From Parasphingopyxis sp. (GTDB lineage: Bacteria; Pseudomonadota; Alphaproteobacteria; Sphingomonadales; Sphingomonadaceae), in the NCBI RefSeq assembly GCF_028279465.1, contig NZ_JANQNS010000018.1, positions 1 to 64,000 on the forward strand: a DNA stretch of 64,000 nucleotides, written 5' to 3'. Below the pieces are notes generated by a model, which had not been told where the DNA came from, did no database searches, and saw only the letters and a program-made list of their open reading frames with translations. A program made the translations under genes and the position numbers. Below are positions 53,494 to 63,220 of the stretch, piece by piece. Position 1 is the first letter of the stretch. The number at the start of each line of letters is the position of its first letter.

Positions 53494-56400
53494 ATGATTA
53501 TCGGCGGGAAACTGGGATTTCGGGCATCGCTAAATCAGGGCGCGGCATTGGCGGCGATCGGGGCGGCATTGGCAATCGCGCCGGGCGCGGCGTCGGCGCA
53601 GCAAACGGTGCCCGGAACGAGCGGCAACTGCCCGATCGTCGCCGGCGAAGCGATCTGCGAAGGCGATCTCGAAGACGGCGTGATCAGCAGGCCGACCGAC
53701 CCGGATTTCGACAGGATCGTTGTGCGCAACCCGACAACCCCGATCGCGCCTCCCGGCTATGCGGGCATCGATATCCTCAAAGACAATGGCGATCTCGATA
53801 TCCTGATCGAAGAGGGCGTGGTCATCAATGTGTTCGACGATCCGGGCATTGCCGGCCCGGCGCAGGGCATTGTCGCGATTGCGCAGAACGGGTTCGATCT
53901 GCGCCTTGAGTCAGCGGCCGATATTACGGCGGATGGTAATGGCATGGCAGCACTTGGCATTGAAGCAGTAGCGCAAGGTGGTGGCAGGGTCGATCTGATC
54001 AACCAGAACGGAGATATCGAGGCTGTCACGACGGGTGACAGCGCGATAGCGCTACAGGGGCGTGGGGTAAGCGTATTCGTAAGCAACTCCGGCGGAAACT
54101 TGACTGCAAGATCCAATGGTATTGGAGAGCGTGACGCCGCCACGGCCGGAATTCTTGCAATCGCAAATGGCGGAAACTTTACGATTCTAAATGACCTAGG
54201 CAACATCTCGGTGGAAACCGGAGTGGGCACATTCGATACGGATTTCAACGGTATTGCAGGGGCCATCGTCGGCATTGCATTTGCCACCAATCAGGGCTCG
54301 AGCATCTCGAACACCGGAAATCTATCGGCGATTGGCCCGCAGACTCACGGGATCGTTGGCTTTGTTGAATCAAACGATCTCAACTCGCCTGCCCAGGCTC
54401 TCATTGTCAGCGGTAATGCGCCTGACGATACCTCGATTTCGACCGACGGTATCGGCAGTTTTGGCATTTTGGCGCAGGGGCGCGGCGATATTGTCGTCCT
54501 TTCGGTAACAAACAACAGCGCCATCGACATGACCGCTACGGGCGGCGCATCGACAGGCATATTCCTTCTGAACCAGGCCGATGCGGGCCGGTTGGAAGTT
54601 ATCAACCAAGGCACGATCACCGGCACAGGGGATACGCTGCGCGGCATCGACGCATCGACCGCCGATGCGTCCAATACGGGCGACTACATCTTCGATATCA
54701 CCAATGAGGGCGACATCACGCTCGATGCGCCGCTGGGTTTTGGCATCACCGCCTTTGCGACGCGCGATGATGCCATCGATGCGACCATCAATACTAGCGG
54801 CAATATCGATCTGAGCGCGACGACTGACGTACAATCGATCGGCATCGCCGCCAGCTTTGGCGAGGCTGACGCGACCGCTACGGGCGATGGCGACAGCATA
54901 GTGACGATCACCAATAGCGGCCGGATCGATATGGGCGCGGGCGTGGCGATTGCGGCTCGTGCGGATCAAGTGAACTTGATCGACAACGCCGGAGCGCTGA
55001 TCACGACAGGCGATCAATCCGATATCGTCCGGCTCGGAAGCGCCGGAGGGCCTGCGCAAATTGACGCGACCTTTGTTCAGACCATCCTTGGCGCTGAAGG
55101 CAACGAGTCCAAGGGGATTGTGATCGAACCTCTGACCGACAATTCCAACCTGCGTCTGGTTCTGGACACGGTCGTGCTCACCACCGCGGGCACTGAAAGC
55201 AATGGTGTGTTGGTGGAGCAACTGGATTCCAGAAGCGCCGCTGAATTGGTCATCAACAACTCGATTATCTTTGCCGGTGGCCCCAATGCCAAAGCGGTCA
55301 ATATCGACGCCATCGGCGAAGGCAGCGCCTTTACCTTTAACATCAGCAACTCGACGATCTCCACTGGAGGCGGCCCTAACAGTGACGCGGTGCAGATCGG
55401 AGGAATCGAGGGCCAGACTTCCACGATCAATGTGAACCTGCTCGACAACTCGCTGTCAACACTGGGCGATAACAGCGCGGCCTTCATTATCGAGTCCTTT
55501 ATTCAGAACGATTCTGTCGGGGTTTTGACAATCGGTCGATCGGACTTTTCGACCTCGGGCGATGACAGCGGTGCCATCATTGTTGGCTCCGCCGCTTCGG
55601 GGCCGATCGATCCCTCGGTACAAACCATCACCATCAACGACTCAACCGTGACAACTGACGGGGATCGAAGTGTCGGCATCTCCGTCGACAGCCAGATGGA
55701 CGGCGTGACCGATTCGCTGTTCTCGATCCTCCTGACCGGCACTGAAGCCGCCACTCTTGGCACTGATTCTCACGCGATCGAAATCCTTGGCTTGCGCAAT
55801 CGCGATCCTGGTGCGGTGCGAGACGCGACGGAGATCACGATCGGGGCGAGCGAAAACATCACCGCCGCTGGTGCTAATTCCGACGCTATTCGCATCGTCA
55901 ATGCCGGGCGTACAGCGATTCTGGTCAATAACGGCGCGACCATATCGGGCGGAACAGGCGATGCGGTGGCGATCCGGTTGCTGGAAGCCAGCAACAATGA
56001 CGGGTTGCTCGATGCGGTCGAGGCCGAAACGACTGTCCTGAAAGCGCGGCTTTCCGACCGGGCGATGAACCTGATCACCACCTATATCAACAGTGTTGGT
56101 GTGCAGACGCCCTCTGCCGTCGGTGGCGGCGCATCGGGAGCCGATCCGATTACGGTCGATCCGTTCGACTTCACACCGTTCAACCAACTGATGGAAGTGG
56201 ACGGTGCCACGGTCGAATCCATGATGGGCGCGGGCGCGATTGTCAGCGCGTCTCCACTGGCGCTGGGGACGTCGAATGGTGCGATTATTCGCACGGGCGG
56301 CGATGATGCGGCAGTCATCTCCGCCAGCGAAGCGATTGCGCTGGTCGCCAGCGATACGACCTTCTCCAGCGTGGGCGATAGCGCGCCGCTGTTCCGCCTC

Positions 56401-59400
56401 ACCGAACTCAATGCGGGTGATGGCACCGGCTTCTACGCAGCGATGACCGATATCACGGCCACGACCACCGGCGCGAACAGCGATGCCTTGGCGCTGGGCG
56501 GCGGGGTGTCGGACAGCATTGGCGCGCTGTTCCTGACCGCGAACGACCTTGCCGACCCCAGCGTGGTTTCAACCACGGGCGACGGGTCCTCCGCGATCAG
56601 CTTTGACGCGCCCGATGGTTCGACCTTCACCGGTGCGATCAGCCGCAGCGAGATATCAACGGCTGGCGCTGATGCTGCGGCCATCCTGCTCAACACTGGT
56701 AATGCCGGATCGACCAGTCTGGAACTGCTCGACGCGCTTGTGAGTACGACCGGCAACGGCAGCGACGTGGTGCGGCTCAACACCGGCGGGCTCAGCGACT
56801 ACACCTTCATCGTCGCCGATTCCGAGCTAACCAGCGCAGGTGATGAGAGTGTATTGGTGCGGGTTGCTGGACGTGAAGGAACGAACGTTGGCAGTCTCGT
56901 GATGATCGGAGGAACGCTGAGCAGCTCTGGCGATGGTTCGGGCGGGATTGATGTCGAAAGTGACCAATCGACGGGCGGCTCCTCAATGACATTCTTTATC
57001 GGCGAAAGCAGCATCGCGACCGAAGGAGATGAGGCCGATGCCCTTTCGTTCGAACGCACCGCTGGTGACGCAGGCGGAACGGGTGCCACGTTCATCTCCT
57101 ACACTCTCGACGCAACTGAGTTCTCAACGCTGGGTGCGAACAGCGACGCGTTCTTCGCAGGTTCGATCTTGAGCGACAGTGTCAGCACTACCACCATCAC
57201 CAACAGCAGCTTCAACACCGTCGGCGATAACAGCCGTAGTCTCTTTGCAGAGGCGCTGGGCGAAGGCAGCGCGACATCGCTCTCCATAGTCGACAGTGTC
57301 TTCAGAACGGAGGGCGCAAACAGCACAGCTCTTACGTTCAACGATGGCAGCGTGTTCGATGTGATCGACCCAGCGAATTTGTCGATCTCCACATTCGACA
57401 TTGCGACTAGCACGATCAGAACGCTTGGCGGCAACAGCCGCGGCATAGATGTCGCGACATTAGCGGGCGATAACTCGACGACCGTCATCACGATCAGCGA
57501 CAACCAGGTTTCGACGGCAGGCGCGAACAGCGATGCGATCAGCATCGGCACCCAGGCCGCTGTCGGGAGGGTCGGTTCCTCGCAAACGACATCCATTGGC
57601 CAAACGGAGATCATGACCACCGGAGATGATAGCCGCGGGATTTTCTACGGCGCCATTCGTGATGGCTTTGTCGCCGATGACTTCAACATGGACGGTTTGT
57701 CGACTGGTGATGCGCTGATCTTCACTGGAGACAATGTCATCGTGACATCTGGCGCGCGGTCGCACGGGATGGAATATGCGACGGTCACTGGCGATTTCGT
57801 CGACGGTATTGTCGATATCGTTGAGGCCGGAAGCACGATCCAGACGCGCGGCGACAATGCTATCGGCATCCTATTCGGCGGTGTCGAAGGGGTGTTTGTC
57901 GATAGCGCCGCGACTGATGTAAGGCCGATACTCAGTATGTCCTTTGCACCGCTATCGCTTTCGACTGAGGGCGACGGTTCGCACGGCATCCAGATCGGCG
58001 ATGTTCCGGCGTTTGATGTGGCCGACAATACCTCCCTCACGCTCACAATTCTCTCCCGCACGATCACCACCAGCGGCGATGGCGCGCATGGCGTGGTGAT
58101 CGGCAGCGGTTGGGGCGATGCGAATTCGGACACCAACTTTCTTGAGCCGGGTTCAAACCGCTTTGCTTCGATTAGTGTCGAGGGGATTATCGACGTCTCC
58201 GGCGCAGGATCGGACGGGATTGTCTCCTCAAGCCTCATCAACGACTTCCAAATCACCGAGGATGGCAGCGTCACGTCCGCCAATGGCTTTGCGCTCAACT
58301 TCTCCGCGGTGGATGAGGGGCAAACCGTCCTCAACGCAGGCGAAATCGACGGTGATGTGATCTTCGGCGGCGGCGACGATGTGTTCGACAGCTCGGGTAT
58401 CTTCACCGGCAATATCGATATGGGCGGCGGCGCGAATGCGATCTTCGTGCGCGCGGGCGGAGTTTTCAACTCGCTCGACGAGATTCTGCTCGGCGATGGC
58501 AATGCGATCACCATCGAAGGCGATATCGCGCCGGGCGGCGACGGGCCGTTGCAGGTCACTTCGATCGGCAGCGCGCTGGTCTTCGAAGCAGGCTCGCGCT
58601 TCCTCGTCGATATCGACGGCAACCTGGCCGATGGCGCGCTGGCGAATACCGGCGCATCCGACCGGCTGGAGGTGAACGGTAGCGCGAAGCTGAACGGCGG
58701 CACAGTCGTCGTCTCCTCGATGACGCCCGAAGAAGATTTCGGCTCGCGCACCGAGTTCCAGGTCCTTTCGGCGACGGGCGGCGTGACCGGCATGTTCGAC
58801 GGTATCGAGGACGATCTTCCCTTTCTGACACTGAGCCTTGAGCATGGTGCGGACAATGTGCGGCTCGCCGCCGAACGCGCGATGACACCAACACCGCCTC
58901 CGCCGCCGCCAACGGGCGGACCGACACCCCCGCCCCCTGCCCCGGTCGCCTTTGCCAGCGTCGCGCAAACGCCGAACCAGGCATCGGTCGCCGGCGCGTT
59001 CGACCGGCTGGAAGCGGGTGCGACAGGCGATCTCGCCGCTGTCATCGACCAGCTGATCTTCTCGAACACGAGCCAGGCGCTGACCGCGTTCGATACGGCC
59101 TCAGGCGAGATTTACGCCGCGCTGCTCAGCCAGGCGGCGAGCGACGGGCTGACGCGGTCGCAGCGGCTGGTCGCCCGGGCGCACGAACCCTATGGCGAAG
59201 GCTGGGGCCTGTGGACGAGCATCGTCGGCAGCGACGGTTCGGTCGATGGCGACGGCAATGGCGCGGATGTCGAGCATAATGATTACGGCTTCGATATCGG
59301 CATCGATTATCGTGGCGCGGGCAATCGCTGGGCGGCGGGCGCGGCGCTTGGTTATATCGATGGCGGCGTCGATGTCGACGATCGGCTCAGCGATGCCGAA

Positions 59401-60024
59401 TATGATGGCTGGCATCTCGGCGCCTATGCGCGCTACGGCAGTGGCGGCGCGGGTGTCACCATCGCCGGCGCAATCGACTATGCAGAGACCGATGCGAGCG
59501 TCGATCGCCGTATCCGCGTCAACACGTTCGACCGCCACGCGCGTGCGAGCGTCGATGTCGAGACCTTCGCGATTTCCGGCGAGGCTCGCTACGGTATCCC
59601 GATCGGCAATGGCTGGACAGCGGGACCGATCGCCTCGATCCACCATGCGAGCGCCGATCTCGGCCGGTTCGCAGAAACAGGCGCAGGCGATATCAGCCTG
59701 GTCAGCGCCGATGCTTCGGATGAGATCACGCGCTTCGGCGGCGGCCTCTTCGCCAACTGGCAGGGTGCGCGCGGCGGCGTCGATTTCAGCGCGCAATATG
59801 TCGACGGCCACAGCAATGTCGCGCAGGCGAACATGGCGTTTGCAGGCGGGCCCGGCACGATCTTTTCGGTCCGTAATCCGCGCGTCAACGGCTCGGCCGG
59901 GCTATTCACGGCCGCGGGTCGCTACGAAATCGGCAATGGATGGTCGATCGGCGGCGAGTTGCGTGGCCTGCTCGGCGAAGAACAGAGCATCGCCGGTTCG
60001 GCCACTATCGACTGGCGGTTCTGA
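53494..60024 (+). CDS. Giant autotransporter with repetitive beta-helix passenger
   Basis: A 2176-residue protein after GGGAGGACAAGGC. A signal peptide ends near AASAQQ (residue 36). The passenger (to about residue 1780) is a long run of degenerate ~25-35-residue units. Many contain S-T/S-x-G-D/A-N/D-S-x-A/G, for example LSTLGDNSAAFII, FSTSGDDSGAIIV and ITAAGANSDAIRI, as expected of a beta-helix. A proline-rich linker (PTPPPPPPTGGPTPPPP, about residue 1800) is followed by a beta-barrel from about residue 1895 (GEGWGLWTSIVGSDGS) ending in ATIDWRF with the terminal phenylalanine. It is a surface adhesin or shield. The small gene, sigma factor and kinase follow in the same direction. Confidence 0.93.
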   Translation: MIIGGKLGFRASLNQGAALAAIGAALAIAPGAASAQQTVPGTSGNCPIVAGEAICEGDLEDGVISRPTDPDFDRIVVRNPTTPIAPPGYAGIDILKDNGDLDILIEEGVVINVFDDPGIAGPAQGIVAIAQNGFDLRLESAADITADGNGMAALGIEAVAQGGGRVDLINQNGDIEAVTTGDSAIALQGRGVSVFVSNSGGNLTARSNGIGERDAATAGILAIANGGNFTILNDLGNISVETGVGTFDTDFNGIAGAIVGIAFATNQGSSISNTGNLSAIGPQTHGIVGFVESNDLNSPAQALIVSGNAPDDTSISTDGIGSFGILAQGRGDIVVLSVTNNSAIDMTATGGASTGIFLLNQADAGRLEVINQGTITGTGDTLRGIDASTADASNTGDYIFDITNEGDITLDAPLGFGITAFATRDDAIDATINTSGNIDLSATTDVQSIGIAASFGEADATATGDGDSIVTITNSGRIDMGAGVAIAARADQVNLIDNAGALITTGDQSDIVRLGSAGGPAQIDATFVQTILGAEGNESKGIVIEPLTDNSNLRLVLDTVVLTTAGTESNGVLVEQLDSRSAAELVINNSIIFAGGPNAKAVNIDAIGEGSAFTFNISNSTISTGGGPNSDAVQIGGIEGQTSTINVNLLDNSLSTLGDNSAAFIIESFIQNDSVGVLTIGRSDFSTSGDDSGAIIVGSAASGPIDPSVQTITINDSTVTTDGDRSVGISVDSQMDGVTDSLFSILLTGTEAATLGTDSHAIEILGLRNRDPGAVRDATEITIGASENITAAGANSDAIRIVNAGRTAILVNNGATISGGTGDAVAIRLLEASNNDGLLDAVEAETTVLKARLSDRAMNLITTYINSVGVQTPSAVGGGASGADPITVDPFDFTPFNQLMEVDGATVESMMGAGAIVSASPLALGTSNGAIIRTGGDDAAVISASEAIALVASDTTFSSVGDSAPLFRLTELNAGDGTGFYAAMTDITATTTGANSDALALGGGVSDSIGALFLTANDLADPSVVSTTGDGSSAISFDAPDGSTFTGAISRSEISTAGADAAAILLNTGNAGSTSLELLDALVSTTGNGSDVVRLNTGGLSDYTFIVADSELTSAGDESVLVRVAGREGTNVGSLVMIGGTLSSSGDGSGGIDVESDQSTGGSSMTFFIGESSIATEGDEADALSFERTAGDAGGTGATFISYTLDATEFSTLGANSDAFFAGSILSDSVSTTTITNSSFNTVGDNSRSLFAEALGEGSATSLSIVDSVFRTEGANSTALTFNDGSVFDVIDPANLSISTFDIATSTIRTLGGNSRGIDVATLAGDNSTTVITISDNQVSTAGANSDAISIGTQAAVGRVGSSQTTSIGQTEIMTTGDDSRGIFYGAIRDGFVADDFNMDGLSTGDALIFTGDNVIVTSGARSHGMEYATVTGDFVDGIVDIVEAGSTIQTRGDNAIGILFGGVEGVFVDSAATDVRPILSMSFAPLSLSTEGDGSHGIQIGDVPAFDVADNTSLTLTILSRTITTSGDGAHGVVIGSGWGDANSDTNFLEPGSNRFASISVEGIIDVSGAGSDGIVSSSLINDFQITEDGSVTSANGFALNFSAVDEGQTVLNAGEIDGDVIFGGGDDVFDSSGIFTGNIDMGGGANAIFVRAGGVFNSLDEILLGDGNAITIEGDIAPGGDGPLQVTSIGSALVFEAGSRFLVDIDGNLADGALANTGASDRLEVNGSAKLNGGTVVVSSMTPEEDFGSRTEFQVLSATGGVTGMFDGIEDDLPFLTLSLEHGADNVRLAAERAMTPTPPPPPPTGGPTPPPPAPVAFASVAQTPNQASVAGAFDRLEAGATGDLAAVIDQLIFSNTSQALTAFDTASGEIYAALLSQAASDGLTRSQRLVARAHEPYGEGWGLWTSIVGSDGSVDGDGNGADVEHNDYGFDIGIDYRGAGNRWAAGAALGYIDGGVDVDDRLSDAEYDGWHLGAYARYGSGGAGVTIAGAIDYAETDASVDRRIRVNTFDRHARASVDVETFAISGEARYGIPIGNGWTAGPIASIHHASADLGRFAETGAGDISLVSADASDEITRFGGGLFANWQGARGGVDFSAQYVDGHSNVAQANMAFAGGPGTIFSVRNPRVNGSAGLFTAAGRYEIGNGWSIGGELRGLLGEEQSIAGSATIDWRF
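55100..58300 (+). repeat. Degenerate intragenic repeats of the autotransporter passenger
   Basis: The coding units repeat at roughly 75-105 bases with recurring GGCGATAACAGC, GGCGATGACAGC and GGCGCGAACAGCGATGC-like blocks. They are in frame and diverged, so they arose from old internal duplications. The base use of this middle part appears less GC-rich than that of the signal and barrel ends of the same gene, an impression that needs a count. Confidence 0.7.
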
Positions 60025-60051
60025 TTGATCGGGCACGAGCGGAGAACGGGC

Positions 60052-60225
60052 ATGGCCGCACCCAATCCAACGATCGAACGAGAGGTTCTCAAGCTGCTCG
60101 AGGAGGCGCTCGAACAACCCGAGGATAAGCGCAAGACATGGCTGGCGCTGAAGTTGAAGGAGCGGGAGCTGGTCGGGCAGCGGGTCGAGGACCTGGTGGC
60201 CTTTGCCAAGCGCAGAGGGTTGTAG
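60052..60225 (+). CDS. Small 57-residue protein resembling the N-terminus of the nearby kinase
   Basis: ATG 60052 follows GGAGAACGGGC. The product is charged and helical (NPTIEREVLKLLEEALEQPE). It matches the first residues of the kinase at 60839 (DPEIEREAMAAVEEALDRPS) in pattern: P-x-IERE-x5-EEAL-x2-P, then a WL/YL and a leucine-rich end. It has no signal or membrane segment. It may be a free copy of the kinase's N-terminal helical module and act in the sigma-kinase interaction. The function is inference; the gene lies 27 bases after the autotransporter. Confidence 0.7.
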   Translation: MAAPNPTIEREVLKLLEEALEQPEDKRKTWLALKLKERELVGQRVEDLVAFAKRRGL

Positions 60226-60250
60226 GGCGCGCTAAATCCCTTGGAATCTC

Positions 60251-60271
60251 GAAAAATCTCTGATTATTCTT
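60251..60271 (+). promoter_or_regulatory. Candidate ECF-type promoter element before the sigma factor gene
   Basis: GAAAAATCTCTGATTATTCTT resembles the stretch at 53407 before the autotransporter. It lies 49 bases before the sigma gene start, in the only non-coding gap of the unit. If the sigma factor drives both, these would be its -35 regions. Tentative. Confidence 0.3.
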
Positions 60272-60299
60272 GTAAAGGTCGCGATTCAGGGGGGTGTTC

Positions 60300-60836
60300 A
60301 TGGATCACAGCGCGCTCATGGCCGACTGGCAGTCCGGCGATACCGATGCCGGCGACTCCGTCATTCGCGATATCCATCGCGAACTGGAAGCCATTGCCGC
60401 GGCCAAGCTGGCGCAGGAAGCCCGCTCGTCGCTGTCCACGGGCGACCTAATAAACGAAGCGGTGATCCGCCTTTCCCGTCTCGACCGGATGGAATTCAAA
60501 AGCCGCGCGCATATCCTCGCTCTGGCGTCGCGGATCATGCGGCAGATCCTTGTCGACCAGGCCCGCCGCCGCGATGCCGACAAGCGCTATCACACCAAGG
60601 TGACGCTGCAGACCAATATCGGCGAATGGCAGTTGCCGGTCGAACTGCTGGCGCTCGATATGCATTTGGAGGAGCTGCGGGCCATCGATCCGCAACGCGC
60701 CAATATCGTGGAGATGCGCTTTTTCGGCGGCATGTCGATGACGGACATTTCAACCGTGCTCGATATCTCTGTGGCGACGGTAAGGCGGCGATGGCAGGTT
60801 TCGCGCATCTGGCTCCATGACAGGCTCAGTCACTGA
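60300..60836 (+). CDS. ECF sigma factor, TIGR02999/ECF43-like
   Basis: A 178-residue sigma factor. ATG 60300 follows AGGGGGG; GTG 60294 is an alternative. Region 2 contains LINEAVIRLSRLDRMEFKSR and the basic IMRQILVDQARRRDADKRYH typical of the TIGR02999 group. Region 4 has the helix-turn-helix FGGMSMTDISTVLDISVATV. There is no anti-sigma factor; instead a membrane serine/threonine kinase starts 2 bases after its stop. In the studied Vibrio EcfP-PpkA2 pair of this kind, phosphorylation of the sigma factor by the kinase switches it on. The same is likely here. Confidence 0.88.
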   Translation: MDHSALMADWQSGDTDAGDSVIRDIHRELEAIAAAKLAQEARSSLSTGDLINEAVIRLSRLDRMEFKSRAHILALASRIMRQILVDQARRRDADKRYHTKVTLQTNIGEWQLPVELLALDMHLEELRAIDPQRANIVEMRFFGGMSMTDISTVLDISVATVRRRWQVSRIWLHDRLSH

Positions 60837-60838
60837 CG

Positions 60839-63181
60839 ATGGATCGCCGCGATCCGGAAATCGAGCGGGAGGCGATGGCCGCTGTCGAAGAGGCGCTGGA
60901 TCGGCCATCGAATGAACGCGGCGATTATCTGCAATCCCATGGAAGTATAAGCAAACGCGCCCGCTCGCGCGCCATCGAACTGCTCGCGAAGAAACCGGTG
61001 GCAACAGGCAGGCTGATGACGGGCGGCGCGGCTTTGCTCGACGATGAAGACGAAGACCCCGAAGATATCGGGTCATACCGAGTGCTGCGCCTTATCGGTC
61101 GCGGCGGGATGGGTAATGTCTATCTAGCCGAAAGGGCGACGGACGATTTCGATTTCGTCGTCGCAATCAAGCTGATCAAACAGCGGCTCACAACGCGAGA
61201 AATGGTCGAGCGCTTTCGACGCGAGCGGCAAATTCTGGCTGATCTGAATCATCCCAATATCGCCCGGCTTTTCGATGGAGGCGAAACCGAAGACGGCGCG
61301 CCCTATTTCGTGATGGAATATATCGATGGCGAGCCTGTAGACCAGTGGCTCGAAGGGACTGACAGGCCGATCGAAAGCCGGATCGCTGTCTTCGAGCAGA
61401 TTTGCGACGCCGTAGAAGCGGCCCATCAGCGCCTCGTCATTCATCGGGATCTGACACCGCCCAATGTGCTGATCACGGATGCCGGAATCGTGAAGCTGAT
61501 CGATTTCGGCATCGCGCGCCCAGATGATGGAGATGCGGCGCAAGATGGCGCCAATTCGGCTTATACGCCTGGCTTTGCTGCGCCCGAACAGCGCGATGGC
61601 GGCGAGGCAACGACGCTTTCGGATATCTATGCACTTGGAAAGCTTCTTGAATTGCTCGCCGGTGCCGATGCACCGCGCGAGCTGATAGCGATCGCGAACA
61701 AAGCTGCATCCGAGAATACCGATAGGCGCTACCCGTCAGTTTCCGCTCTCACCGAAGATATTGAAAACCATCGAACATCGAGACCTGTTTCCGCCATGCA
61801 TGGCGGGCCAGCCTATCTGTTCGGCAAATTCGTGCGGCGGCAGCGCCTGGTTGCAATTGCAACTTTAGTGGTGGCGCTGGCTGTTTTGACAGCGCTCATC
61901 CTTGTTAGTCTGGCTTATCGGCAGACCGAGCTGGCCAGGGCGGAAGCCGAAGCGAACCTTGCCGATACCCGCGAACTGGCGAGCGCGATGATGTTCGACG
62001 TGTTCGACGAAGTCAGCAATCGACCAGGGAATTCAGAGGCGCGCTTGATGCTCGCCAGAAATGCGCAGCGCCATCTCGAGGCGTTGGCAAGCGATCCGGA
62101 CGCGTCTTATGAAGCGCGGCTTGCGGCAGGGCGAGGCTTTTACCGTCTTGCCACCGCGACAGGTACTTTGGGTGCAGCCAATGCCGGCGATCTGTCAGGC
62201 GGCATAGCGCTGTACGAACGGTCCGCATCAATACTCGAGGATCTTTATGAAGAAAGGCAGAGCGACGCTGTTCGCCTCGCCCTTGCGCGCAGCCATATCG
62301 GACTCGCGCGCGACAAGTTGCTTACTTTTATCGATACGCAGGCAGCCCCGGCGCACGCCGAACGGGCTCGCGCACTGTTGCTGGAGATTGCCTCACCGTC
62401 TGCGGAGGTGATCGCCGAGTATACACGCGCAGAGCGATACCTTGCCAATGCACTGGCCTGTTGCAACGACGATGTAGTAGGCGGCAATCGCGCGATCCAG
62501 CATGCTATCTCGCGTATCGAGAACGCGCCCGCCGACGTTCGTGCCGACATAGATGTTCGGCGCGCCTATAATGATCTTGTGAATATGTCGGCTGGTTTCC
62601 GGATCGTCATGGGCAGCTATGCGGATGGTGTCGCGCCGTTCCGAAGGGCGTTGGCTGCTCAGCGGCGACTCGCCACCGAGACGGGACTGCCCGTCGATCA
62701 CCGGCTGGAGGCGACCATAGCAACCAATCTGGCGCGAACATTGCTGCAGCTGGATCGCAGCGAGGAAGCTGGTCGTATCATCGAACCGACCTATCAGCGC
62801 GCACTGCGTTCGTATCGAGCCGATCCCGAAGACAATGACCTGCAACGCCGGCTGGCGATAACAAGTATAGCGCGCGGCTGGGTTACAGCGGAGAACGGCG
62901 AACGCGAGGCGGCAACGCGCGACATCGAGCAGGGCCTCAGACTGGCACGGCTGAGCGAGAGGTCAGGCGGCCCGGGCACAGGGCCAACGCTCAACTATGC
63001 ACACCGGCTACAGGAGGCTTCGGAAGCCTATTGGGCTAACGGCCAAATGGCGCAGGCCTGCAACACAATGCGTCGCGCAGCATCTCTCTATCGCGGCTAT
63101 GCCGAGCACAACGACCTGCCGATGACATCGCTCCGATATCGCATTGCGCCGATGGAAGAGCGGCTTGCATCATGCTCGTGA
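60839..63181 (+). CDS. Membrane serine/threonine protein kinase with helical-repeat C-terminal domain
   Basis: A 780-residue kinase. There is an N-terminal helical module (1-60), then a kinase domain of about residues 80-320: glycine loop IGRGGMGNVYLAE, K111 in VVAIKLIKQ, HRD at 202-204, DFG at 222-224 and the TPGFAAPEQ activation end. The catalytic loop reads HRDLTPPN, with threonine 206 where most kinases have lysine. One membrane segment (about 340-362, LVAIATLVVALAVLTALILV) is followed by a TPR-like region outside the cytoplasm to the end. It is the likely activator of the sigma factor encoded 2 bases upstream, sensing through the TPR part. Confidence 0.92.
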   Translation: MDRRDPEIEREAMAAVEEALDRPSNERGDYLQSHGSISKRARSRAIELLAKKPVATGRLMTGGAALLDDEDEDPEDIGSYRVLRLIGRGGMGNVYLAERATDDFDFVVAIKLIKQRLTTREMVERFRRERQILADLNHPNIARLFDGGETEDGAPYFVMEYIDGEPVDQWLEGTDRPIESRIAVFEQICDAVEAAHQRLVIHRDLTPPNVLITDAGIVKLIDFGIARPDDGDAAQDGANSAYTPGFAAPEQRDGGEATTLSDIYALGKLLELLAGADAPRELIAIANKAASENTDRRYPSVSALTEDIENHRTSRPVSAMHGGPAYLFGKFVRRQRLVAIATLVVALAVLTALILVSLAYRQTELARAEAEANLADTRELASAMMFDVFDEVSNRPGNSEARLMLARNAQRHLEALASDPDASYEARLAAGRGFYRLATATGTLGAANAGDLSGGIALYERSASILEDLYEERQSDAVRLALARSHIGLARDKLLTFIDTQAAPAHAERARALLLEIASPSAEVIAEYTRAERYLANALACCNDDVVGGNRAIQHAISRIENAPADVRADIDVRRAYNDLVNMSAGFRIVMGSYADGVAPFRRALAAQRRLATETGLPVDHRLEATIATNLARTLLQLDRSEEAGRIIEPTYQRALRSYRADPEDNDLQRRLAITSIARGWVTAENGEREAATRDIEQGLRLARLSERSGGPGTGPTLNYAHRLQEASEAYWANGQMAQACNTMRRAASLYRGYAEHNDLPMTSLRYRIAPMEERLASCS

Positions 63182-63220
63182 CATTGTTTTTCCGGATAAA
63201 CACAATCTGTAGCTAAATGA

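Noticed and set aside
55100-58300. Regular repeats as a CRISPR array
   Set aside because: The repeats are in-frame, diverged coding units without constant repeat length or unique spacers.
57645-59069. 474-codon minus-strand frame within the autotransporter gene
   Set aside because: Low-complexity S/P/A-rich antisense shadow; the plus-strand frame is continuous with linker and barrel.
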